Part shown: one piece after another, positions 5,058-11,720 of the stretch | Numbering within the stretch: position 1 is the first letter of the stretch | How the letters are laid out: every line of letters starts with the position of its first letter | Virus record (IMG/VR): IMGVR_UViG_3300020394_000244 | Span: 1-36,896 of that record | DNA from: a virus | Length of the DNA: 36,896 nt | Reading direction: 5' to 3' (one strand) | Translations under genes and position numbers: made by a program | Notes under the pieces: generated by a model | Told to the model about the DNA's origin: nothing | What the model saw: the letters and a program-made list of their open reading frames with translations, nothing else | The model's database searches: none

Positions 5058-6581
5058 ATGGCAGAAATTATGGATGGAATTATATTTGGTGGACAACTAG
5101 AAGACTTTGCTGGGTCAATTCATAAAGAAGATTCAAAAAACATCTCAATAAGAAGAAGTTCAGGCGGACACAAGATTGCCACTTTTTTAAGGCAGAATGG
5201 TTACAATGTTGAAGTTATAGATTATGTCCACAGATGGAAAATAGAACAACTTAAAGAATACTTAAAACCTAGAGCAGAGAAGTGCAAGTTCTTTGGATTT
5301 GGTTCTACATTCTTTTTAGATAGTCCAGTTGTTAAAGAACTGGTTGAATGGTTAAAACAAGAATATCCAAATATACCGCGTGTCGCTGGTAGTCAGAATG
5401 ATAGTATGCGTAGTCTGGACATGGATTGGTATGTCTATGGTTATGGTGAAAATGCCATGTTAGAATTGATGAAACATTTCGATGGTGGGCCAGAACCAAT
5501 ACACTTCAATAAAGTAATTAACTGTTATGTAAATTACAAGTCCTTCCCCAAAGATGACTTAACAGTATCATATCAAGAAACCGATTTTATGAACCCAAGA
5601 GAAATACTTCTTTTGGAGTTTGCTCGTGGATGTAAGTTCAAATGTAAGTTTTGTAGTTTCCCCATACTAGGTGTTAAGGGTGATTACTCTCGTACAGCAG
5701 AAAGCGTCTATGATGAGATGTTAGAGAATTATGATAAGTGGGGAACAGAACATTATATTGTCCTAGATGAAACATTCAATGATAGTCCACAGAAGATTGA
5801 GAAGTTTGCTAATGTAATAGAAAAACTTCCATTCCAACCAAAGATGACCGCGTATATTCGCGGTGATTTAATTGCTTCGCGTCCTAAAGATTGGGATAAC
5901 CTAATCAAGATGGGAATTACATCTCACTTCTATGGTATCGAGAGTATGAACCACAAGGCAGCTAAATCTGTTGGTAAAGGGATGAATACTGGTAGGATAC
6001 AGGATGGACTGTTAGAAGTAAAAGAATACTTTCAGAAAAATGCTGGATTTTATAAAGGTCACATATCACTAATATCTGGACTTCCATATGAAACTATTGA
6101 TAGTCTACGCGATACAGTCAAATGGTGTTCTGAATACTGGGCAGACCAGAGTTATCATATGAATATATTGATGATTAAGTTACTAGGTAAACCATCTCTT
6201 AATCATAGTTCAGAATTTGATTTAAACTGGAAAGATTATGGATATAGAGAGTCCCAGTTTCCCAAGGATGATATAAAGTGGGATATGAGTATCAATCCGT
6301 TCTATAAAGTCCTCTACGACTATGTGGCGACCTCTGGCGAGTACATTATGTGGGAAAATGACTACTCTAGCATGTATGAGTGTTTTAAATTCTGCGTGGA
6401 AGAGTTTAGTCAGGCAAAACTAAAGAATGTATTAGACCCATTCATGTATGATAAGTTCTTTATAGACCCTAGTGTAAAATGGGATGATTTTCAAACACAA
6501 ACACACATGGAAAGAAGAGAGAGTTTTATCTTAGACCATGTTGATGGTTATATTCAAAAAAAATTAGCTTCTAACTGCTAG
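5058..6581 (+). CDS. radical SAM enzyme with B12-binding-like N-terminal domain
   Basis: 507 residues. The central radical SAM domain starts with EFARGCKFKCKFCSF: C192, C196 and C199 form the CxxxCxxC motif that holds the 4Fe-4S cluster used to cleave S-adenosylmethionine. Downstream blocks (VLDETFND, MTAYIRGDLI, FYGIES, GHISLISGLPYET) fit the TIM-barrel of B12-binding radical SAM relatives. Residues ~30-140 resemble the Rossmann-like B12-binding domain (GGHKIATFLRQNGYNVEVID, VYGYGEN) but lack the DxHxxG cobalamin motif. Substrate unknown; C-terminal ~150 residues are not recognised. The gene starts directly at the end of the gp32 terminator without a Shine-Dalgarno and ends tail to tail, overlapping 18 bases, with the minus-strand tape-measure gene. 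Confidence 0.85.
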   Translation: MAEIMDGIIFGGQLEDFAGSIHKEDSKNISIRRSSGGHKIATFLRQNGYNVEVIDYVHRWKIEQLKEYLKPRAEKCKFFGFGSTFFLDSPVVKELVEWLKQEYPNIPRVAGSQNDSMRSLDMDWYVYGYGENAMLELMKHFDGGPEPIHFNKVINCYVNYKSFPKDDLTVSYQETDFMNPREILLLEFARGCKFKCKFCSFPILGVKGDYSRTAESVYDEMLENYDKWGTEHYIVLDETFNDSPQKIEKFANVIEKLPFQPKMTAYIRGDLIASRPKDWDNLIKMGITSHFYGIESMNHKAAKSVGKGMNTGRIQDGLLEVKEYFQKNAGFYKGHISLISGLPYETIDSLRDTVKWCSEYWADQSYHMNILMIKLLGKPSLNHSSEFDLNWKDYGYRESQFPKDDIKWDMSINPFYKVLYDYVATSGEYIMWENDYSSMYECFKFCVEEFSQAKLKNVLDPFMYDKFFIDPSVKWDDFQTQTHMERRESFILDHVDGYIQKKLASNC

Positions 6582-6587
6582 AGAAGC
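6554..6587 (-). terminator. minus-strand rho-independent terminator inside the last codons of the tape-measure gene
   Basis: On the minus strand GCTTCT (6587-6582) pairs with AGAAGC (6572-6567) around nine bases, followed by TAA and eight Ts (6563-6556). The stem encodes the final residues ASLAVRS and the stop codon lies between stem and T-run. The stem is only six pairs. Confidence 0.6.
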
Positions 6588-8405
6588 GATAACATCTTCT
6601 TTACTCTTATCTATGACCAGAACAGGTTGAGCGGTATTAGCTTGTCTTCCGCCACCAGCGGCTGAACCACCTGTAGGTTCATTAACTGAATTTGCAGCCA
6701 TTTGTCCTTCCGCAACAGCACCCGCTAATTTATCTGATTGAGACTGTTCCATTTTAACTGCATTTTCACTAGTTGTTAGTTCAATTTGGGAAGAACCTCC
6801 AACTGCATCTTTTGGTTCGGTTGGTGTAGATAAGTTAGCAGAAACATCGGTTTCCACTATATCCATTCCAACATCCATATCCTTTGGACTGCCATCTGGG
6901 TTGTGAGTATTACCAAATTTTTCGTCCCAAGTTTTTTGGTCTTCTGCTAATTGTTTCATGTCTTGATTTCTTCTTGACTGACCAGTTTTCTTTTTGGGTC
7001 TTGGTTCTACTGGTTCAGCTGATTCCGCCCACCCTTCTTGGATTTTTCTTAGTTTGTCTTTTACAAAATCCAAAATCTTCGCGTAGTTTTCACCATATCC
7101 ACTGCCTTCAGTGTTCATATCGGTATCATGTGGAAACTTCTTTTTCGGGTCTTTAGAGTCTGGGTCACCAAAAACATCATTATACATATCTCTCGCTAAT
7201 AGACCAGCGTCTACTGTTAATCCACCAGCAATACTTGGAATGAATACTCCACCTAATTCCGCAGCCGCACCCGCCTTGTCTCCTTGGAACAATCTCCACA
7301 TTGCCATACCAGCACCAGCAACTGCTCCTACAAGTGGTAATTGTTTTAAACCATATTCACCCATGTTTCTGGCAAATGCCATCGCAAGTTTGCCTTGGTC
7401 TAAAACTTTTTTTCCTACATTTGGAGCTTGTATTTTTACATTATCTGGTTTTACCATATTTGTGGTTGCGTTCCCATCTGGGCCCGCCACTGTTAAATTT
7501 CCTTTTTTGGATTCTACTACAGGTTTGCCAGCATCTGGGCCGTCAGCGACAACCATCTGTCCAGCTGTGTCTACACCTTGGGGTCTTATATTTACCTTAG
7601 ATGCATCAATAGCACCATCTCTGGCTCTGCGGATTGTGTTCATTGGATTTTCCATATTTAGAAATCCTCTTTGACCTTCCACCACTCTATTTCTTATTCT
7701 AGTACCCAACATAGCAGTTGATTTAGCCGCGTTTGCAAGAGTCATATCACCACCTTCAAGGGTCAATAATCTCTCTTCAATATTTTTTCTTTGTTCTTCT
7801 AAGGCAGCTGCAGCTTCTTCGTCATTTGGATCTGCTACACCGCCTTTTCCACCATCGAATAATCCGAGTTTCAGTAAAGCTGCTAATGCTCCAAGACCAG
7901 CTGCACCGCCAGCTCCCATTCCACCACCGCCAGACTTTCCACCAAATGAAGCTTTTACAGCACTCTCATCTGGTGGTTGTGGGGTAGTATCAACACCAGT
8001 TAAACCAGCAGCCATGGTTACCGTGTTGCCTTGAATTTTTGTGAGGATTTCTTTTATGTCTTGTAGTTGATTAACTACTGGATTACTACTGTCACCATCT
8101 TGTAACGCGGATGTAGCTTGAGCAGCTGTTGCCATGTGGTCTTGGCCACCACGAACACCACCCATATTACCACCCCTAAATGGTATAACATTATTGCCAC
8201 CGCCTGCCCCCATGAACCCTTGATTCTGGTCTAGCGCTCCACCCATCAATGCACCAGCACCAAAACCACCAGCACCTCCACCTTTTCCACCCTTGGAAGG
8301 CGCCTTGTATCCACCTTTTGATTGCCCGCCCTTTCTGGTTAAAAAGTTTCTGGCTCCAGAAAATATAGATCTACCTTTAGTTGCTATATCATAAAATATT
8401 TTCAT
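6564..8405 (-). CDS. putative tail tape-measure / tail-length protein (gp29-like)
   Basis: 613 residues, close to T4 gp29 (590). The N-terminal ~80 residues are basic and extremely glycine rich (runs such as GGKGGGAGGFGAGALMGG), residues ~155-190 are a second Gly/Ala-rich stretch, and residues ~355-415 form a hydrophobic Ala/Gly segment (LPLVGAVAGAGMAMWRLF, then GGLTVDAGLLARD), a pattern I associate with tape-measure proteins of T4-like marine phages. Position is the main support: it directly follows the gp26-type genes and the short ORF reached by a likely -1 frameshift, the place where tape measures sit in other tailed phages. The start at 8405 has a good GAGAGGGG ribosome-binding site. The 3' end contains a terminator and overlaps the convergent radical SAM gene. 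A different baseplate hub role remains possible. Confidence 0.62.
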   Translation of the reverse strand: MKIFYDIATKGRSIFSGARNFLTRKGGQSKGGYKAPSKGGKGGGAGGFGAGALMGGALDQNQGFMGAGGGNNVIPFRGGNMGGVRGGQDHMATAAQATSALQDGDSSNPVVNQLQDIKEILTKIQGNTVTMAAGLTGVDTTPQPPDESAVKASFGGKSGGGGMGAGGAAGLGALAALLKLGLFDGGKGGVADPNDEEAAAALEEQRKNIEERLLTLEGGDMTLANAAKSTAMLGTRIRNRVVEGQRGFLNMENPMNTIRRARDGAIDASKVNIRPQGVDTAGQMVVADGPDAGKPVVESKKGNLTVAGPDGNATTNMVKPDNVKIQAPNVGKKVLDQGKLAMAFARNMGEYGLKQLPLVGAVAGAGMAMWRLFQGDKAGAAAELGGVFIPSIAGGLTVDAGLLARDMYNDVFGDPDSKDPKKKFPHDTDMNTEGSGYGENYAKILDFVKDKLRKIQEGWAESAEPVEPRPKKKTGQSRRNQDMKQLAEDQKTWDEKFGNTHNPDGSPKDMDVGMDIVETDVSANLSTPTEPKDAVGGSSQIELTTSENAVKMEQSQSDKLAGAVAEGQMAANSVNEPTGGSAAGGGRQANTAQPVLVIDKSKEDVIASLAVRS

Positions 8406-8418
8406 TGAACCCCTCTCT

Positions 8419-8610
8419 TTATTGACTCCATTTATTTGACTTCATTGCTTCTGTCTTCTTTTTTAAATGTTGGACTAACATCGAAATGTACACTTGCCTT
8501 TCCCACGGAACCCAACTCTCTATTTCTGTTAAACTATATTTATGTTCTTGCATTAATAGAAAGTTAGTTTTAAAGTAATTTTCTAAATTTTCATGGAAAA
8601 GGCTTATGCG
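8419..8610 (-). CDS. -1 frame extension of the second gp26 gene (tail assembly chaperone-like ORF)
   Basis: The second gp26-like gene ends GAT TTT TTC GCA TAA on the minus strand. T TTT TTC (8616-8610) is a classic X XXY YYZ -1 slippery heptamer one codon before the stop. Slipping there opens a frame that runs without a stop from CGC (8610) to TAA (8421-8419), adding 63 residues and giving a fused protein of about 295. The extension holds FHENLENYFKTNF, SLTEIESWVPWERQVYI and a Lys-rich tail, resembling the short distal ORFs of tail chaperone pairs. An internal ATG (8553) could start a free 44-residue protein, but it has no Shine-Dalgarno. I saw no strong downstream stimulatory hairpin. This layout parallels lambda G/GT, directly upstream of the tape-measure candidate. 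Confidence 0.72.
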   Translation of the reverse strand, partial: RISLFHENLENYFKTNFLLMQEHKYSLTEIESWVPWERQVYISMLVQHLKKKTEAMKSNKWSQ

Positions 8611-9305
8611 AAAAAATCGTAGTACCCATTCATATACACGGTGTTTTCTTTTTCACACTCCCTACATGTATATTTTATTTCATTTTCTATCGCAGGCATT
8701 GTTTCAAAAAAGTCCTGTAACTTTCTGAATTGTTCTGAAGTTAAGTTATCTACAAAATCAGTCTTTTCTTCATCACTTAAATCAGAACTTTCTATGATAC
8801 TGTCTCCATAGTAAATAATTTCTATACATTGTTCTGCAACCGCGTAGATATCTTTTTCTGTTTCTGAATGACCCAACGCAATCATTTCGGTAACATCTGG
8901 ATATCTCATTTTTACTGTTATGTCATCAGCAAGAGTAACATCTAATGAATGTCCCTCTGTTTCAATTAACTCAAAAGTGTCAAGATTGATATCCATATCG
9001 GTTGGCGCTTCACACGCTCCGCATTGCAGTCTTACACTTACTGTATCTGATACTGAAACCTTTCTAAGTTCTAAGAAGATTTTTTGCATGTCAAATATCG
9101 GGAGTTCATCTCCCTGTACCTTACCAAAAGAACAATTGGTTATTACCTGTTGGGTGGCTTTAACCATTTCCTCTTGGTCTTTTGATTCACTGGCCAAGAC
9201 AAGCAGTTTTTCCTCTTTTACTAGGAAAGGTCTGAACTTAACACTCTTGTTGAGAGAGTGTATGTGAACATCTATCAGAGGATGTTCTGTTTGTGGTAGT
9301 GCCAT
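8604..9305 (-). CDS. 26: gp26-like baseplate hub/chaperone protein, copy B (with slippery 3' end)
   Basis: 233 residues of the T4 gp26 type (T4_baseplate family). It shares a common plan with its upstream neighbour: PL-D-hSLdk-h-fR-flVKEEkLL at the N terminus, NCSfGkvqgdeLPIFDmq, MRYP around the middle, and a shared C-terminal YMNG. Two CxxC pairs (C95/C98 in CGAC; C214/C217 in CREC) look like a zinc ribbon. gp26 takes part in assembly of the T4 baseplate hub and tail-length machinery. Start 9305 has a clear GGAGG. Unlike copy A, this copy ends at a T TTT TTC slippery heptamer that can extend it by 63 residues. It belongs to a minus-strand operon gp4 - unknown - gp54-like - 26A - 26B - tape measure. 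Confidence 0.8.
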   Translation of the reverse strand: MALPQTEHPLIDVHIHSLNKSVKFRPFLVKEEKLLVLASESKDQEEMVKATQQVITNCSFGKVQGDELPIFDMQKIFLELRKVSVSDTVSVRLQCGACEAPTDMDINLDTFELIETEGHSLDVTLADDITVKMRYPDVTEMIALGHSETEKDIYAVAEQCIEIIYYGDSIIESSDLSDEEKTDFVDNLTSEQFRKLQDFFETMPAIENEIKYTCRECEKENTVYMNGYYDFFA

Positions 9306-9319
9306 ATTATCCTCCAGAC

Positions 9320-10003
9320 CTATATTGCTTCGCCCAAAAACCCATTCATATAAGCGGTATTTTTGGTTTCACAATTTACACAATTAAACTCTATTTTGTT
9401 ATTAACCACTGGCATGTTTGCAAAGAAGTATTTTATCTCTTCAAACTCACCTTTAGTTAAATTATCTACAAACTCTATTTTTTCTTCATCATTTACATCC
9501 AAGAATTCGTCTTCATATAATATAGCCACTATACACTTAGTTGCTATATCATAAAATTCTGCGAATTCTTTTCCTTCAGCTGTTTCAAATATTTCTTTCG
9601 CGGTGGGATATCTCATAGTAACAATTAAGTTTTCTCTGAGTTCTATAACTGGACTGCTAAACTTTCCGCGAGTTATATCAAAGTTTGATAGTGATATTTC
9701 TACTTCATTTGGTTCACCGCACTCCTCACAGGCAAATAACCAATTTGGTATTTCTGTTTTTGAGTATTCGAGAAGTTTTAAGAAAATTAGTTGTAGGTCA
9801 AAAATAGGTAGAGTAGTCCCATCTATTTCCCCCAATGAACAATTAGACACTACTTCACACATAGACTCCAAAAGAACTTTTCTTTCTGTGTCTGGTGATT
9901 CTAGTAGTCTTTCTTCTTTTACTAGTAGTTGTCTAAAAGGAATGTCTTTATCTAACGAATAGACAAATATATCCCTCAAAGGATATTTCACCTTTGGTAA
10001 CAT
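9320..10003 (-). CDS. 26: gp26-like baseplate hub protein, copy A
   Basis: 227 residues, clearly paralogous to the next gene: VKEERLL, SNCSLGEIDGTTLPIFDLQLIFLKLL (in parts), VTMRYPTA, EKIEFVDNLTKGEF (compare EKTDFVDNLTSEQF) and a terminal TAYMNG. It also keeps both CxxC pairs (C92/C95 CEEC; C208/C211 CVNC), so zinc binding is likely conserved. It ends FLGEAI without the slippery sequence of copy B. The tandem arrangement, 14 bases between stop and next start, indicates an old duplication followed by divergence. One copy may be the structural hub component and the other a tail-assembly chaperone, but which is which cannot be decided from sequence alone. Confidence 0.78.
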   Translation of the reverse strand: MLPKVKYPLRDIFVYSLDKDIPFRQLLVKEERLLESPDTERKVLLESMCEVVSNCSLGEIDGTTLPIFDLQLIFLKLLEYSKTEIPNWLFACEECGEPNEVEISLSNFDITRGKFSSPVIELRENLIVTMRYPTAKEIFETAEGKEFAEFYDIATKCIVAILYEDEFLDVNDEEKIEFVDNLTKGEFEEIKYFFANMPVVNNKIEFNCVNCETKNTAYMNGFLGEAI

Positions 10004-10020
10004 TACAAACCTCCATCAAT

Positions 10021-10653
10021 TTAATCAATCCAATCATTAATATTATGAGCAATCTTACTCTTAATAGCGTTTTTGAAACTATTCTTACGGAAATTAAGAA
10101 TACCGAACAACCTTTCTGAATCTCTGGAATCAACTCCCCTAGATGTCCATCTCCTAAATGCGAATGTTACATTAACTCTGACAATACCTTCAGCACTTTG
10201 ACCCATAGGTAAAATGTTCATAAGTCTTGGAAACGCATCATATAGTTTCCACCGCGTGACTCTGTTGTCTTCTCTATCCAATGTGTATACTTCTACTGTC
10301 CCTACATGTTCATCTGGAAAACTTACCTCTTTTGATATGGGGTCAGCGATTATAGTCATCCAGTTTTCAAAATATGTTCTTACATCCCAGTTATCGTCAC
10401 AGAAAAATGTAAACGCTGCTGTATCACCAAAATACTCAATACCATGAGCTCGTTGTTCTGTCCATGTGCTTATTTTTGTTGGTGTCCATTGTATCTGTAA
10501 GCCGGGTATCTGTGCTTCTTCACACAGTAATGATACTTCTCTATCAGTTGAGAAGTTTGATGGGCCATTGATTACTATCTCAAATCTGTTAGACCTCGCA
10601 AGGTCATTCTTTCTGACCTTAGCAATAAAGTCACTTGTTTTAAAATATGCCAT
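10021..10653 (-). CDS. 54: tail-tube-fold baseplate protein, gp54-like
   Basis: 210 residues with the tail-tube-like pattern shared by T4 gp19 and gp54: DLARSNRFEIVINGP near the N terminus, SLLCEEAQIPGLQI, FTFFCDDNWDVRTYFENWM, then a beta-rich half ending VNVTFAFRRW. In T4, gp54 and gp48 form the junction on which the tail tube starts to polymerise. gp19 itself normally sits next to the sheath and portal genes, which are not here, so gp54 fits better. The protein is shorter than T4 gp54 (320). The start ATG overlaps the stop of the upstream gene by one base (10653). A C-terminal basic tail (KNSFKNAIKSK) is present. Confidence 0.62.
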   Translation of the reverse strand: MAYFKTSDFIAKVRKNDLARSNRFEIVINGPSNFSTDREVSLLCEEAQIPGLQIQWTPTKISTWTEQRAHGIEYFGDTAAFTFFCDDNWDVRTYFENWMTIIADPISKEVSFPDEHVGTVEVYTLDREDNRVTRWKLYDAFPRLMNILPMGQSAEGIVRVNVTFAFRRWTSRGVDSRDSERLFGILNFRKNSFKNAIKSKIAHNINDWID

Positions 10654-11222
10654 TAAATCATTCTCCTAGACTTTTGGAACACGGTGTTCTTACTAACATT
10701 AAAGTCTTCTACTGGTAAAAATATAGCACCTTTCCAATCTTGCGGATTGATTTCAAAAAACCTAGACCTTATTTGTTTTGTTAAATATCTTTTTACGCAT
10801 GGTTTTACTTCTGGGAATTGTGCAGAGTTTGACAATAGTTCCCAGTTATATCTCATTGTAGTTTTATCATCTATTGCTCTATCTTGTATCGTTTCCATCA
10901 ACTTACCTAGTAATTGAGCTCTCATCATGTAAGGTAGATAGTGTAAATTTAATCCCCAGAACCCATTGTTAGTTGGTTCAAATGGAAGACACAAAGGAAA
11001 CGCATCAAAGTATGGCAGTTTATCTTTGAATTTTGCATCATATCTAAACAAATACATTGAACCTATATCAAACTGACTCACTGGTTTACCAATATCATTT
11101 GATATAGCGCTTGAAGGATTAGTTACGCCACGCATAACTTGCCTTACTTGATTCATATACCAATTAAATGACTTCCGTCCAGAGTCAGAATTTGGTCTTA
11201 TTTGTAGAAATGGATTCGCCAT
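10653..11222 (-). CDS. T4-like virion structural protein of unclear identity
   Basis: 189 residues. A conserved-looking core reads GSMYLFRYDAKFKDKLPYFD, then FPLCLPFEPTNNGFWGLNLHYLP and MRAQLLGKLM; I recall this pattern from T4-like marine phage virion proteins placed beside gene 4. In T4, gene 2 (DNA end protector) lies near gene 4, so a gp2 counterpart is possible, but a baseplate role is equally possible; I do not assign it. The N terminus (MANPFLQIRPNS) starts at 11222, six bases after a TATAAATA late promoter on the same strand, and no Shine-Dalgarno precedes it, so the main transcript may be practically leaderless. It is also reachable by read-through from gene 4. Confidence 0.7.
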   Translation of the reverse strand: MANPFLQIRPNSDSGRKSFNWYMNQVRQVMRGVTNPSSAISNDIGKPVSQFDIGSMYLFRYDAKFKDKLPYFDAFPLCLPFEPTNNGFWGLNLHYLPYMMRAQLLGKLMETIQDRAIDDKTTMRYNWELLSNSAQFPEVKPCVKRYLTKQIRSRFFEINPQDWKGAIFLPVEDFNVSKNTVFQKSRRMI

Positions 11223-11227
11223 AGCGA

Positions 11228-11668
11228 CTATTTATAATACATTCCCAATTCTTTCTCAGTAATTATTTTAAATTCCCATCCTTTATCGAGACAAAATTCT
11301 TTTGCTGATTTCCACTTTGCTTCATTGATACCATAGTTGGCAATCTCTTGTAAATACTTTTTTGTTTTCTTTCTTGGTTCTGGGGGTTTGGTAAACCGTT
11401 CTGGTTTGATTTCTATCAAATATGTGCCACCAACTGTTTTCAAATAGAAGTCAACAAAGTAACGATGTATTCTTCTATCGATTGGTGACCTGTAGGGTAT
11501 CGCTATAGGTTCAGATGCCCACTCTAAAACATCTTGGTTCTTGTCGCACCAATTCATAAATTTTAGTTCGTAGGCAGACCGATAAATAACTTCTGAAATA
11601 TTCCCTCTATACTTTTTTGCGTTTTTTGGAATAAATTTTCCTTGATGTATATCTTTTCGGTACGGCAT
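11228..11668 (-). CDS. 4: head completion nuclease-like protein gp4 (gp50)
   Basis: 146 residues, nearly the length of T4 gp4 (150), with strong block similarity: KYRGNISEVIYRSAYELKFMNW, VLEWASEPIAIPYRSPID, then HRYFVDFYLK. The fold is TnsA-like (restriction-endonuclease superfamily) and the motif residues are present: E34, D73 and E86-x-K88 (IEIKPE). In T4, gp4/gp50 acts late in head maturation before tail joining. It is the first gene of the minus-strand tail operon and divergent from gp48. A late promoter on the minus strand (11700-11707) would start transcription about 25 bases upstream of the ATG. Confidence 0.9.
   Translation of the reverse strand: MPYRKDIHQGKFIPKNAKKYRGNISEVIYRSAYELKFMNWCDKNQDVLEWASEPIAIPYRSPIDRRIHRYFVDFYLKTVGGTYLIEIKPERFTKPPEPRKKTKKYLQEIANYGINEAKWKSAKEFCLDKGWEFKIITEKELGMYYK
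11229..11236 (-). promoter_or_regulatory. minus-strand late promoter TATAAATAGTC at the end of gene 4
   Basis: TATAAATA on the minus strand, formed by the last codons of gene 4 (TAT AAA TAG). It is followed by GTCGCT and then the ATG at 11222. With the T4 rule (start about six bases after the octamer) the transcript would begin within one base of the ATG. Confidence 0.7.
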
Positions 11669-11670
11669 GT

Positions 11671-11678
11671 TATAAATA
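11671..11678 (+). promoter_or_regulatory. late promoter TATAAATAGTCC for the gp48 operon
   Basis: Exact TATAAATA followed by GTC. Predicted start near 11684, leaving a ~37-base leader with CGGAG before the ATG at 11721. It forms an inverted repeat with the minus-strand late promoter at 11700-11707. Confidence 0.75.
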
Positions 11679-11699
11679 GTCCAGTAAAATCATAATTAC

Positions 11700-11707
11700 T
11701 ATTTATT
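11700..11707 (-). promoter_or_regulatory. minus-strand late-promoter-like AATAAATAGT for gene 4
   Basis: AATAAATA followed by GTAAT on the minus strand, one base from consensus. Predicted start is near 11694, ~25 bases before gene 4. It faces the plus-strand promoter at 11671-11678, so the two predicted transcripts overlap by about ten bases at their 5' ends. Confidence 0.55.
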
Positions 11708-11720
11708 ACGGAGTTCACGC

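Noticed and set aside
7111-7674. 187-codon plus-strand open frame inside the tape-measure gene
   Set aside because: Antisense shadow of a Gly/Ala/Pro-rich coding region, with no start signals and no recognisable protein.
8537-8544. CATAAATA on the minus strand before the tape-measure gene
   Set aside because: It is formed by codons of the -1 frame extension, has one mismatch, and is 132 bases from the ATG; kept only as a weak possibility.
9320-9330. Possible frameshift site at the end of gp26 copy A (GGG TTT TTG)
   Set aside because: The run is not an X XXY YYZ heptamer in the reading phase and the next gene starts 14 bases later with a good Shine-Dalgarno.
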